DNA of 64,000 nt from Streptomyces pseudovenezuelae (GTDB lineage: Bacteria; Actinomycetota; Actinomycetes; Streptomycetales; Streptomycetaceae), in assembly GCF_029892565.1 (NCBI RefSeq), contig NZ_JARXVH010000001.1, forward strand, positions 310,001 through 374,000, written 5' to 3'. A program made the position numbers and the translations under genes. Positions 52,233 through 61,296 of this stretch are shown here, piece after piece (position 1 is the stretch's first letter; each line of letters begins with the position of its first letter). The notes under the pieces were generated by a model. The model was not told where the DNA came from and did not search any database. It saw only the letters and a program-made list of their open reading frames with translations.

Positions 52233-52273
52233 CCCCTGGTCAGCGAAGCCTAAATGCGGGCCCTGACCAGGGG
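52233..52273. terminator. Perfect 11-bp inverted repeat, possible terminator of the GH29 operon
   Basis: CCCCTGGTCAG (52233-52243) and CTGACCAGGGG (52263-52273) are exact reverse complements with 19 bases between, placed just after the fucosidase stop and before the sulfotransferase. It may terminate the long minus-strand glycan operon; an operator is the alternative. Confidence 0.5.
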
Positions 52274-52303
52274 ACTTACCGTTCTCTTAATTCTCCATGG
52301 GAA

Positions 52304-53554
52304 TCAGAACCGACCCGCTCCCCGGTACAGCTCCAACTCCCCGTCCAACTCGACGGCGAGCACGGTGGCGTACGGATCGAGGTCCGCCGCGCCGGGCGGG
52401 TCGATCCACAGCACGCCGACGGCCTCGTGCAGACCGCCGACGACCCGGTGACCCAGCTCGGTGCCGGTGCCGAGCACGCTCACCCGGCGGACCTTCGTGG
52501 CCACGCCCCGCACCCCGATCTCGGCGCGCGGGGCGTCGAACAGGGTGAGGTAGAGGGTCCGGCGGTCGGCGGACAGCGTGCTGGGCCCGTAGTGGTGCCC
52601 GGCCGGCAGCCCGCGCACGGTCCCGTAGACGGCCTCGGAGTGCTTGCGGATCCACTCCCCCAGCCCCTCCAGGCGCTCGACCTGCGGCTGCGGGATGGTG
52701 CCGTCCTCCATCGGGCCGACGTCGAGCAGCAGGTTGCCGCCTCCGCCGATGGTCTCGGTGAAGTAGCGGACGAGCTGCGCGAGCGACTTGTGGTTGTGGT
52801 CGTGGTGTTGATATCCCCACGAGTCGTTGATCGTCAGGCACAGCTCCCACGGGCCGTCCGGCGGCACGATGGGGGCGCCCTGCTCGGGGGTGGCGTAGTC
52901 GCCCTCGCCGAGCATGCGGGCGTTGAAGACGACCTGCGGCGCGTACGACCGTATGAGCGCGGCCAGTTCGGGGATCCGCCACTGTTCCTCGCTGCGGTCC
53001 CACTCGCCGTCGAACCACATCAGGTCGGGGCGGTAGCGGGAGGCCAGTTCGCGGATCTGGCCGTCGCGGTAGGCGATGAAGCGTTCCCAGGCGACCAGGT
53101 CCTCGTCCTCGGCGGCGACCTCGGAGTAGCGGTTGTCCTCCTGCTCCGGCGGGCGGCCCGGCTTGCGCGTGGAGGCGTAGTCGGGGTGGTTCCAGTCGGA
53201 GTGCGAGTAGTAGAAGCCGACCTTGAGGTCCTTCTCGCGCAGGGCCTCGGCATAGCCGGAGAGATAGTCGCGGCCGAGGTTGAGGTCGCCGAACTCCGTG
53301 TCCCACAGGGCCACTCCGTCATGGTGACGGCTCGTCAGGACCGCGTACCTCGCGCCCGCCCGGGCGAACAGGTCCGCCCAGGCGCGCGGGTCGTACTTCG
53401 CGCCGGTGAAGCGCTCCAGCTGGGACATGTACCGCTCGTGCGGCACGATGTCGTCGTAGAACGACCAGGACTCCTGGACGCCGTCGACGGCATAGATGCC
53501 CCAGTGCACGAAGATCCCCAACTTGGCGTCGGTGAACCAGGGTTGCATGGCCAA
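52304..53554 (-). CDS. Alpha-L-fucosidase (GH29)
   Basis: 416-residue cytosolic fucosidase. Family hallmarks are WFTDAKLGIFVHWGIYAV, RHHDGVALWDTEF and the nucleophile in LMWFDGEWD (D182). It ends with a short C-terminal beta domain. No signal peptide. The TTG at 53554 has GGTGAG 6 bases upstream; ATG 53548 also fits the family start. It begins just after the GH38 stop, so the four minus-strand genes (DeoR, GH4, GH38, GH29) form one operon. Removal of fucose from imported oligosaccharides is the likely role. Confidence 0.92.
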   Translation of the reverse strand: MAMQPWFTDAKLGIFVHWGIYAVDGVQESWSFYDDIVPHERYMSQLERFTGAKYDPRAWADLFARAGARYAVLTSRHHDGVALWDTEFGDLNLGRDYLSGYAEALREKDLKVGFYYSHSDWNHPDYASTRKPGRPPEQEDNRYSEVAAEDEDLVAWERFIAYRDGQIRELASRYRPDLMWFDGEWDRSEEQWRIPELAALIRSYAPQVVFNARMLGEGDYATPEQGAPIVPPDGPWELCLTINDSWGYQHHDHNHKSLAQLVRYFTETIGGGGNLLLDVGPMEDGTIPQPQVERLEGLGEWIRKHSEAVYGTVRGLPAGHHYGPSTLSADRRTLYLTLFDAPRAEIGVRGVATKVRRVSVLGTGTELGHRVVGGLHEAVGVLWIDPPGAADLDPYATVLAVELDGELELYRGAGRF

Positions 53555-53556
53555 GG

Positions 53557-56500
53557 TCAGCTCACCCCCGCCCGCTTCAGGCGCAGCGTGAGGATCTGGA
53601 AGGGGCGCAGCTCGACCAGGACACCGCCGCCGTCGACCGACGCGGTCTCCAGGGGCCGCTCCAGGAGGTCGGTCACCTCGGCGCCCGCGAGCGGGAAGCC
53701 GGTGCGCAGGACGCCCTGGGCGCGGCCGCCGCGGGACTCGTAGAGCCGGACGACGACGTCACCGGACTCGTCGTCGGCGAGCTTGACCGCCTCGACGGTG
53801 ACGCCCTCACCGGTCACCGAGACGACCGGTTCCGGTGTGCCCGCCGAATCGGCGATGCGCAGCGGGAGGTTGAGCGCGTAGCCCTCGGCGACGGCGTCCT
53901 CGATGCTCGCGCCGGGCAGCAGCGAATAGGTAAAGCGATGGCGGCCCTGGTCGGCCCCGGGGTCCGGGACGCGCGGGGCGCGGACCAGGGAGAGGCGGAC
54001 CGTGGTGGTCGTACCGCCGTCCTCGCGGACCGTGCGGGAGACGTCGTGGCCGTAGGTCGAGTCGTTGATGACGGCGACGCCGTAGCCGGGCTCGCCGATG
54101 TGCACCCAGCGGTGGCCGGAGACCTCGAAACGGGCTGCCTCCCAGGTGGTGTTGGTGTGCGTGGGCCGCTGGACATGGCCGAACGCGATCTCCGCCGAGG
54201 AGTGCGGGGCGCGGATGTCGACGGGGAAGCCGGCCTTGAGGAACTTCTCGGCCTCGTGCCAGTCGATGTCCGTCTCGAAGTCGATCCGGGGGCTGCCCGC
54301 GCGGACCGTGATCGTCTGGGTGATCTTCGAGCCCTTGCCGAAGGAGCGCGTGACGCGGATCGAGCCGAGCAGCGGATCCTCGTCGGCCACCTCGACGGAG
54401 TCGGCGTCCAGCAGGTCCGTGTAGCGGTTCTTGTAGTGCTTGTCGACGTCCCAGGCGTCCCAGTAGTTGGGGAGGTCGGTGTGCAGACGCAGCAGGTTGC
54501 CCTGCTCGGCGAGGACTTCACGGCCGCCCGCGCGCAGGTCGCGCACCGAGGAGAGGGTGCCGTCCTCGGCGACCTCGACCCGGATCAGACCGTTGTCGAG
54601 GACGCGGCCCGTGATGGTCACCGGCTGCGGCGGCTCGGCGTCGGTGAGGGGCGCGCTGCCGCTGCCGGGCACCTCGACGTACGCGGCGACACCCGCCGCC
54701 GTACGCACGACCTCGGCGCGGTCGAACGGGCCGGCGTTGAACACCCGGGTCCCGTCGGCGCCCAGCGCGGCCACCGCCTCGGCGGTCAGCGCCTCCAACT
54801 CCTGGGCCACACGGGCATATTCGGCCTCGGCCTCGCGGTGCACCCAGGCGATCGAGGAGCCCGGCAGGATGTCGTGGAACTGGTGCAGCAGGACCGTCTT
54901 CCAGAGGCGGTCCAGCTTCTCGTACGGGTAGCTGTAGTCCGGCGCGTGCAGGGCGGCCGTGGTGGCCCACAACTCGGCCTCGCGCAGCTTGTGTTCGCTG
55001 CGTCGGTTGCCCTGCTTGGTGCGGGCCTGCGAGGTGTAGGTGGCGCGGTGCAGCTCCAGGTAGAGCTCGCCGACCCAGACGGGGGCGTCCGGGTACTCGG
55101 CGCAGGCCTTGGCGAAGAAGGCGTCGGGGTGCTCGATCTCGACCTTCGCCGAGCCCTCCAGGTCCTTCAACCGGCGGGCCCGCTCCATGATTTCGCGGGT
55201 GGGGCCGCCACCGCCGTCGCCCCAGCCGAAGGGGGCCAGGGAGCGGGTGGCGTTGCCCTTCTCCTGGTAGTTGCGGACCGCGCGGGACATCTCCTCGCCG
55301 CTGAAGCGGGCGTTGTAGGTGTCGACGGGCGGGAAGTGGGTGAAGATGCGGGTGCCGTCGATGCCCTCCCACCAGAAGGTGTGGTGGGGGAACTTGTTGG
55401 TCTGGTTCCAGGAGATCTTCTGGGTCAGGAACCAGTCGTTGCCCGCGAGCTTGGCGAGCTGCGGGTAGGCCGCGTTGTAGCCGAAGGAGTCGGGCAGCCA
55501 GACGCCCTTGGTCTCGACGCCGAAGTGCTCGATGAAGAACCGCTTGCCGTGGATGAGTTGGCGGGCCACGGCCTCGCCGCCGGGCAGGTTGCCGTCGGCC
55601 TCGACCCACATGCCGCCGACCGGCGCCCACTGGCCCTTCTTCACGGACTCCTGGATGCGGCCCCACACCTGCGGGTAGTTGTCGCGCACCCACTCGTACT
55701 GCTGGGCCTGCGAGCAGGCGAAGATGAAGTCCTCGTACTCGTCGGCAAGCGACGTCACGTTGGAGAAGGTGCGGGACGTCTTGCGCTTGGTCTCGCGGAT
55801 CGGCCACAGCCAGGCCGAGTCGATGTGCGCGTGGCCGACGCCGGAGATGACGTGCGCGCTGGCGTTGGCGGGCTTGGCGAGCACGGGCCGCAGCGCCTCG
55901 CGCACGGCGGCGGCCGAGCCGGCGATGTCGTCCAGGTCGAGCAGGTCCATCGCGCGGTCCAGGGCGTGCATGATCTCGTGCCGGCGCGGGTCGTGCTCGC
56001 CCAGCTCCAGCATCAGCTCGCGCAGCACCTGGATGTCGAGGTCGAGGTGCCAGACGTTCTCGTCGAGGACGGCGATGTCGGCGCGCTTGAAGGTGTAGAG
56101 CGGCTTGTCGCCGGCGGTGAGGACATCGCCGAGCAGGGTCGGCGCCGCGAAGTCGTTGGCGAGGATGTCCGGGTTGGAGGCGGCCTCGACCAGGTAGTCG
56201 ATCTGCTCGCCGCCGACCGCCGGGTTGGCGATCGCCACGTACTGGTTGAGCGGGTTGACCGCCTTCAGCGGTGTCCCGTCGGTCAGGTGGACCAGCGCCT
56301 CGGCCTGGTTGCCGGGCCAGTCACCGACGAACCCGAGGTCGATGACCGACTCGACGCGCTTTCCGGCCCACTCCGCGGGCACCTGCCCACGCATCCGGAA
56401 CCAGGTCGTCCCCCAGGGCGGGCCCCACGGGGTGTCCATCGCGAAGGGCTCGTACGGGGCGGCCGACGCCTCCTCGAAGGGCACCGGCTCGCCCGGCGCC

Positions 56501-56610
56501 TGCCAGGCCTCGACCTCGAAGGGGACGGAGGCCGCGTAGATCGCGGGCTTGATGCGCTGGTTGTGGAGGCGCTCGACGCGCTCCTCGATCCGGCGGCGTT
56601 CGTCGTGCAT
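53557..56610 (-). CDS. Alpha-mannosidase (GH38)
   Basis: 1017-residue cytosolic enzyme of full GH38 length. The zinc site HAHID (H260, H262, D264), the nucleophile region LPDSFGY (D374), and HQFHDILPGSS are intact; the N-terminal domain, helical middle and C-terminal beta-sandwich follow the family order. Start ATG 56610 after an GGAAGTCTCC leader. It removes alpha-linked mannose, as found in N-glycans or fungal mannans. Upstream, a LacI-type palindrome (56632-56645) lies in the 44-base gap to GH4. Confidence 0.93.
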   Translation of the reverse strand: MHDERRRIEERVERLHNQRIKPAIYAASVPFEVEAWQAPGEPVPFEEASAAPYEPFAMDTPWGPPWGTTWFRMRGQVPAEWAGKRVESVIDLGFVGDWPGNQAEALVHLTDGTPLKAVNPLNQYVAIANPAVGGEQIDYLVEAASNPDILANDFAAPTLLGDVLTAGDKPLYTFKRADIAVLDENVWHLDLDIQVLRELMLELGEHDPRRHEIMHALDRAMDLLDLDDIAGSAAAVREALRPVLAKPANASAHVISGVGHAHIDSAWLWPIRETKRKTSRTFSNVTSLADEYEDFIFACSQAQQYEWVRDNYPQVWGRIQESVKKGQWAPVGGMWVEADGNLPGGEAVARQLIHGKRFFIEHFGVETKGVWLPDSFGYNAAYPQLAKLAGNDWFLTQKISWNQTNKFPHHTFWWEGIDGTRIFTHFPPVDTYNARFSGEEMSRAVRNYQEKGNATRSLAPFGWGDGGGGPTREIMERARRLKDLEGSAKVEIEHPDAFFAKACAEYPDAPVWVGELYLELHRATYTSQARTKQGNRRSEHKLREAELWATTAALHAPDYSYPYEKLDRLWKTVLLHQFHDILPGSSIAWVHREAEAEYARVAQELEALTAEAVAALGADGTRVFNAGPFDRAEVVRTAAGVAAYVEVPGSGSAPLTDAEPPQPVTITGRVLDNGLIRVEVAEDGTLSSVRDLRAGGREVLAEQGNLLRLHTDLPNYWDAWDVDKHYKNRYTDLLDADSVEVADEDPLLGSIRVTRSFGKGSKITQTITVRAGSPRIDFETDIDWHEAEKFLKAGFPVDIRAPHSSAEIAFGHVQRPTHTNTTWEAARFEVSGHRWVHIGEPGYGVAVINDSTYGHDVSRTVREDGGTTTTVRLSLVRAPRVPDPGADQGRHRFTYSLLPGASIEDAVAEGYALNLPLRIADSAGTPEPVVSVTGEGVTVEAVKLADDESGDVVVRLYESRGGRAQGVLRTGFPLAGAEVTDLLERPLETASVDGGGVLVELRPFQILTLRLKRAGVS

Positions 56611-56631
56611 GGAAGTCTCCAGAAGAAGGAT

Positions 56632-56645
56632 GGAAAGCGCTTTCC
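56632..56645. promoter_or_regulatory. Perfect LacI-type operator GGAAAGCGCTTTCC
   Basis: A perfect 14-bp palindrome with central CG, the classic LacI-family operator form, lies 22 bases before the GH38 ATG. No LacI gene is present in this locus, so a regulator elsewhere in the genome should bind it. Confidence 0.65.
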
Positions 56646-56654
56646 GGCGGTCGG

Positions 56655-57992
56655 CTACTTAAGATACGCCAGGCCCGGGTGGACCCCGGTGTAGCCCTCG
56701 ACCAGCCGACGGGCCACGTTGACCGAGTCGACGAGCGGGTGCAGCGCGAACGCCTTCACGGCACTGGCGCGGGACCCGGACTCGGCGGCGGCGAGCACCT
56801 CGCGCTCGACCGCCTTCACCGCGCAGACCAGGCCGGTGGCGTGGTCGGGCAGCGGGTCCACCGTGACCGGGTGGGCGCCGTTGGCGTCGACCAGGCAGGG
56901 GACCTCGATGACGGCTTCCCCGTCCAGGGCGGAGAGGGTGCCGGCGTTGCGGACGTTGAGGATCAGGGTGGTGCGCTCGTCGCGGGCGATGGCCCGCATC
57001 AGCGCCAGGGCGACCTTCTCGTAGCCGCCGGACAGGTCGTCGGCCTCGCGCTCGCCGGCGCCGGCGGTCTCCCGGTTCTCGGCCATGTAGGTCGCCTCGC
57101 GCTCGGCGCGGGTGCTTTCCCAGGCGGTCAGCGCGCGGGCGCCGGGGTCGCGCATCCCCTCGTAGAAGGTCGCCTGCTGGTCGCGCAGGAAGGCGCCGCG
57201 GGTCTTCTCCACCTGCTGGTAGGAGCGGACGGCCTCGCGGTTGAAGTAGTAGTAGTGCAGGTACTCGTTCGGGATCGCGCCGAGCGACTGGAGCCAGTCG
57301 ACGCCGAAGAGCTTGCCCTCCTCGAAGGAGCCGAGCAGGTCGGGGTCGGCCAGCAGCCGGGGCAGTTCGTCGCGTCCGGCGATCTTCAGGCCGCGGACCC
57401 AGCCGAGGTGGTTGAGACCGACGTAGTCGATCCACGCCTCCTTCGGGTTGCCGCCGAGGACGCGGGCGATACGGCGGCCGAGGCCGACCGGGGAGTCGCA
57501 GATGCCGATGACGCGGTCGCCGAGGTGGCGGGACATGGCCTCGGTGACCAGACCCGCGGGGTTGGTGAAGTTGATGACCCAGGCGTCGGGCGCGAGCCTG
57601 GCCACGCGACGGGCGATGTCCTCGGCGACCGGGACGGTGCGCAGTCCGTAGGCGATGCCGCCCGCACCGACCGTCTCCTGGCCGAGCACGCCCTCGGCGA
57701 GCGCCACCCGCTCGTCGTTCGCCCTGCCCTCCAGGCCGCCGACGCGGATCGCGGAGAAGACGAAGTCGGCGCCGCGCAGGGCCTCGTCGAGGTCGGTCGT
57801 CGCGGTCACCTCCGGGGCGTCCGGCACGTCCGCGGCCTGTTCGGCCAGGACCCGGGTCACCGCCGACAGCCGCCCCGCGTCCAGGTCGTGCAGCACCACC
57901 TGGGTGACCCGGCCCTCGGCATGGTCCGTCAGGAGCGCCCCGTACACGAGCGGGACCCGGAATCCGCCGCCGCCCAGAATCGTCAGCTTCAC
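56655..57992 (-). CDS. GH4-family glycosidase (6-phospho-beta-glucosidase type)
   Basis: 445-residue NAD- and metal-dependent glycosidase. The Rossmann motif ILGGGGFRVP (residues 5-14), NFTNPAG, the metal ligands in GICDSP (C165) and GLNHLGW (H195), and YYYFNREAVR are all visible. GH4 enzymes open the glycosidic bond by oxidation-elimination, usually on 6-phospho-sugars. The GTG at 57992 overlaps the DeoR stop (GTGA). No PTS gene is near, so a PfkB kinase across the divergent promoter may supply the phosphate. Confidence 0.9.
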   Translation of the reverse strand: MKLTILGGGGFRVPLVYGALLTDHAEGRVTQVVLHDLDAGRLSAVTRVLAEQAADVPDAPEVTATTDLDEALRGADFVFSAIRVGGLEGRANDERVALAEGVLGQETVGAGGIAYGLRTVPVAEDIARRVARLAPDAWVINFTNPAGLVTEAMSRHLGDRVIGICDSPVGLGRRIARVLGGNPKEAWIDYVGLNHLGWVRGLKIAGRDELPRLLADPDLLGSFEEGKLFGVDWLQSLGAIPNEYLHYYYFNREAVRSYQQVEKTRGAFLRDQQATFYEGMRDPGARALTAWESTRAEREATYMAENRETAGAGEREADDLSGGYEKVALALMRAIARDERTTLILNVRNAGTLSALDGEAVIEVPCLVDANGAHPVTVDPLPDHATGLVCAVKAVEREVLAAAESGSRASAVKAFALHPLVDSVNVARRLVEGYTGVHPGLAYLK

Positions 57993-58780
57993 GCCTGCAC
58001 CTCTCCTGCCGGCACGATCTCGACGCCCGCCTCCTCCAGGGAGGAGCGGGTCGTCGCGTCGACCGGCGCGTTCGTCACCACCACGTCCAGGTCCTCGGGA
58101 CCGCAGACCTTCGCCATGCCCGTGCCCGGGAACTTCGCCTGGTCGGCGAGGAGGACGACCCGGTCGCTCGCCTCGATCATGGCTCGCTTGACCGGCACCT
58201 CGACGACCGTCGTGTCCATCACCTGCCCACCGGGCCGCACTCCACTGGTGCCGAGGAAGAGCCAGTCGGCATGGAGCTGGCGCAGGTTGTCCTCGGTGAG
58301 GAAGCCGACCAGGGAGCGGTACTCGCGGCGGACCATGCCGCCCAGGAGCACCAGCTCGATGCCCTCGTCGTCGGCGAGCTCCTCGTAGACCACCAGGTTG
58401 CTGGTGATCACCGTGAGGCGGCGGCCGTGCAGCTGTCGGGCCAGGCGGTAGGCGGTGGTGCCGATGTCGAGCAGCACCGACTGACCGTCCTTGACCATCG
58501 CCGCGGCCCGCGCCGCTATCGCGTCCTTCTCGGCCACCCGCACCCCGGCGACCTCGGCGAAGGGCTGGTCGCCCTCCTCCGCGACGGCGCCGCCGTGGAC
58601 CCGGGTGAGCAGACCGTCCTCCTCCAGCTTGAGCAGGTCTCGCCTGATCGTGGCCGGGCTCACGCCCAGCTGCTCGGAGAGATCGGTCACGGCCGCGGGG
58701 CCACCGGAGCGCAGGGCCCGCAGGATGAGTTGATGTCGTCGTTCTGCCAGCACGCGCTGAACACTACTCGTCATCTTCAA
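57989..58780 (-). CDS. DeoR/GlpR-family transcriptional regulator
   Basis: 263-residue repressor with an N-terminal HTH (AVTDLSEQLGVSPATIRRDL) and a DeoRC sensor domain that binds a phosphorylated sugar (DIGTTAYRLARQL, ITSNLVVYEEL, VVLLADQAKFP). M1 at 58780 or M3 at 58774 may start. First gene of the minus-strand operon and next to the divergent promoter, so it likely represses both operons and responds to a sugar phosphate made by the PfkB kinase. Confidence 0.9.
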   Translation of the reverse strand: MKMTSSVQRVLAERRHQLILRALRSGGPAAVTDLSEQLGVSPATIRRDLLKLEEDGLLTRVHGGAVAEEGDQPFAEVAGVRVAEKDAIAARAAAMVKDGQSVLLDIGTTAYRLARQLHGRRLTVITSNLVVYEELADDEGIELVLLGGMVRREYRSLVGFLTEDNLRQLHADWLFLGTSGVRPGGQVMDTTVVEVPVKRAMIEASDRVVLLADQAKFPGTGMAKVCGPEDLDVVVTNAPVDATTRSSLEEAGVEIVPAGEVQA

Positions 58781-58789
58781 TCATTTCCA

Positions 58790-58805
58790 TGCTCAGTTCT
58801 GCTCA
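58790..58805. promoter_or_regulatory. Direct repeat in the DeoR/PfkB divergent region
   Basis: TGCTCA occurs twice with a 10-bp period (58790-58795 and 58800-58805), followed by a TTGACC (58810-58815) that can be a -35 box for the plus-strand operon. DeoR proteins often bind direct repeats of this length. Confidence 0.4.
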
Positions 58806-58882
58806 ACTATTGACCAATCTCGCAGAGGGGCGCACGATTCCCTGCATCGAATTTGAAGAGTTCTGACGAGAGGACCGCCTTC

Positions 58883-59941
58883 GTGTCCGAGGACCACGAT
58901 CGGCCCGACGTGCTGCTGACAGGGCTGCTCTTCTACGACCTCGTCCTGACCGGCCTTGGCAAGCCCCCGACGCCCGGCGAGGAGATCTGGACGGCCGGCA
59001 TGGGCTGCGGCCCCGGCGGCATCGCCAACCTGGCGGTCGCCGCGTCCCGGTTCGGCCTGCGCACCTCGCTGGCCACGGTCTTCGGGGACGACTTCTACGG
59101 CGCCTACTGCCACGACGTCCTGGCCGGTCAGGAAGGCGTCGACCTCTCGCTCTCCCGCGTCGCGGACGGCTGGCCCACCCCCGTCACCGTCTCCCTCGCG
59201 CACGGCCAGGACCGGGCCCTGGTCACCCACGGCCAGGAGCCCCCGTACTCGCAGGACGTGCTGATGGGCGACCCGCCCGAGGCGCGCACCGCCCTCGTGC
59301 ACATCGAGGCGGAGCCCCGCGCCTGGCTCGCCAAGGCCGCCGCGAACGGCACGCAGATCTACGCCGATGTCGGCTGGGACCCCACCCAGCAGTGGTCCTC
59401 GGACCTCCTCGACCAGCTCGCTCTGTGCCACGCCTTCCTCCCCAACGAGACCGAGGCGATGGCCTACACCCGCACCGACAGCGCGGTGGCGGCCCTCGGC
59501 ACGCTCTCCGAGCTGGTCCCGGTGGCGGTGGTCACGCGGGGCGGCGACGGTGCGGTCGCCGTCGACCAGATCACCGGCGAGTACGCGGAGGTCCCCGCCC
59601 TGGACGTCGACGTCCTCGACGCGACGGGCGCCGGTGACGTCTTCGGTGCGAGCTTCGTGACCGCCTCGCTGGCAGGCTGGCCGCTGGCGGAGCGGCTGCG
59701 GTTCGCCGTGCTCTCCGCCGGACTGTCGGTGCAGCACCACGGCGGGGCACTCGCGGCACCCGGCTGGTACGGCGTCGACCGCTGGTGGCGCTCGCTGACG
59801 GACCCGGACCTCAGGCGGCCGTACGGCTTCCTGGCGGACCGGCTCCCGACGGACGTCGGCCCGCCGGTGCGCCACGCCCCGGTCACCCCGCCGGCCCGGC
59901 ACGACCCCTTCCCCCCACGCGACACCGCACGGCAGCACTGA
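58883..59941 (+). CDS. PfkB-family carbohydrate kinase
   Basis: 352-residue ribokinase-type kinase. Substrate-side GPGGIANLAVAASRFG and the ATP-side DATGAGDVFGASF (catalytic D252 in G-A-G-D) are intact. GTG 58883 is chosen for GAGAGGA 7 bases upstream; the frame opens 10 codons earlier. The C-terminal 45 residues are a Pro/His/Arg-rich tail not typical of the family. Likely phosphorylates a monosaccharide released by, or imported for, this glycan locus. Confidence 0.9.
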   Translation: MSEDHDRPDVLLTGLLFYDLVLTGLGKPPTPGEEIWTAGMGCGPGGIANLAVAASRFGLRTSLATVFGDDFYGAYCHDVLAGQEGVDLSLSRVADGWPTPVTVSLAHGQDRALVTHGQEPPYSQDVLMGDPPEARTALVHIEAEPRAWLAKAAANGTQIYADVGWDPTQQWSSDLLDQLALCHAFLPNETEAMAYTRTDSAVAALGTLSELVPVAVVTRGGDGAVAVDQITGEYAEVPALDVDVLDATGAGDVFGASFVTASLAGWPLAERLRFAVLSAGLSVQHHGGALAAPGWYGVDRWWRSLTDPDLRRPYGFLADRLPTDVGPPVRHAPVTPPARHDPFPPRDTARQH

Positions 59942-60009
59942 ATCCCCAACACCCCCCCACAAGCCCCTCGTTCGCACGTCCTGAAAAGATCCGAAAGGCG
60001 GTGGGAGCT

Positions 60010-61296
60010 GTGCGGCTCTCACGAAGAGGCCTGCTCCGCGCGGGCCTGGCCGGTACGGCCGCCACGGCGCTCGGCGGCCTGACGTCCGGCTGTGCCGTTC
60101 CGACCGGTTCCACCGGCCGGAACATGGTCCTGTGGTACTGGGACGGCGGCCTCGGCGACACGGTCCTGAAGAACGCCAAGGCCCGCTACGACAGCAACGT
60201 CGACCTCGAGGCCATCAAGATCGGCGGCTACTACCGGTCCAAGCTGATCACCACGATGGCGGGCAACGCCCACGTCCCCGACATCGCGGGCCTCAAAGGC
60301 GAGGACATGGCGTCCTACCTGCCCAACGCCAACCAGTTCGTGGACCTGCGCACGCTCGGCGCGGAAAAGTACAAGAGCCAGTACCTGGACTGGAAGTGGG
60401 ACCAGGGCATCGCCGACGACGGCACGATGGTCGGCTTCCCGATCGACTGCGGTCCGGTGGCGCACTACTACCAGTTCGCCGTCTTCGACAAGGCCGGGCT
60501 GCCGTACGAACCGGACGACGTCTCCAAGGAGTTGAACACCTGGGAGAAGTTCTTCGCGGCCGGCGAGCAGCTGAAGAAGCGGATCCCGGGGACGTATCTG
60601 CTCAGTGACATCAACGCCGTGTTCGAGAACGTGGTGCAGCAGGGCAGCAAGCGGTACGTCGACAAGGACCGTCACTTCATCGGCGACCAGCAGCATGTGC
60701 GCGACGCCTGGGCGCTGGCCGTGGAGGCCAAGCGCCGCAGAATCGTCTCGGACCTGGTGAGCGGTACGCCGGACCAGTTGTCGGCGGTCCAGGACGGCAA
60801 GCTGCCCAGCCAGCTCAATGCCTCCTGGGCGACCAGCGACCTCAAGACCGGGGTGCCGAAGACCAAGGGCCGCTGGCGAGTGGCGCAGATGCCGGTGCGG
60901 CCCTCCAACAACGGCGGCTCGTTCCTGTCGATCACCAAGGAGTGCCGCGAGCCGGAGCAAGCGTTCCAGATCATCACGTGGATCCTGAACGCGGCCAACC
61001 AGGCCCAGGGCTTCGCCGACGCGGGACTCTTCCCCTCCACCCCCGCCTCGTACGAGCTCAAGACGCTCCGCCAGCCCGACCCGTTCTTCGGCGGTCAGGT
61101 CACGATGGACGTCTTCGGGCCCGCCGCGCAGAAGATCACGGTCGCCTACAACAGCCCCTTCGACATCGCGCTGGGGCAGCCCCTCAAGGACGAGATCAAG
61201 AACGTCGGGGTGCTCGGCAAGGACCCCAAGAAGGCCTGGAGTGACGCCATGAGCAAGTGCCGGCGGATCGCGAAGCACCTGGGGGTGAGCTACTGA
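60010..61296 (+). CDS. Extracellular sugar-binding lipoprotein (CUT1)
   Basis: 428-residue binding protein with a Tat-like signal (LSRRGLLRAGLAG) and lipobox LTSGC. A type-1 solute-binding fold follows (MVLWYWDGGLGDTVLKNA, VPDIAGLKGEDM). GTG 60010 is preferred because AAAGGCGG lies 9 bases upstream; GTG 60001 is in frame. First gene of the importer; the ATPase is missing, as usual for Streptomyces CUT1 systems that share MsiK. Confidence 0.9.
   Translation: MRLSRRGLLRAGLAGTAATALGGLTSGCAVPTGSTGRNMVLWYWDGGLGDTVLKNAKARYDSNVDLEAIKIGGYYRSKLITTMAGNAHVPDIAGLKGEDMASYLPNANQFVDLRTLGAEKYKSQYLDWKWDQGIADDGTMVGFPIDCGPVAHYYQFAVFDKAGLPYEPDDVSKELNTWEKFFAAGEQLKKRIPGTYLLSDINAVFENVVQQGSKRYVDKDRHFIGDQQHVRDAWALAVEAKRRRIVSDLVSGTPDQLSAVQDGKLPSQLNASWATSDLKTGVPKTKGRWRVAQMPVRPSNNGGSFLSITKECREPEQAFQIITWILNAANQAQGFADAGLFPSTPASYELKTLRQPDPFFGGQVTMDVFGPAAQKITVAYNSPFDIALGQPLKDEIKNVGVLGKDPKKAWSDAMSKCRRIAKHLGVSY

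Noticed and set aside
53938..56694. 918-codon open frame on the plus strand opposite the GH38 gene
   Set aside because: The reverse strand codes an intact GH38 enzyme; the plus-strand product is Val/Arg/Gly/Asp-rich with no motif, a typical high-GC antisense frame.
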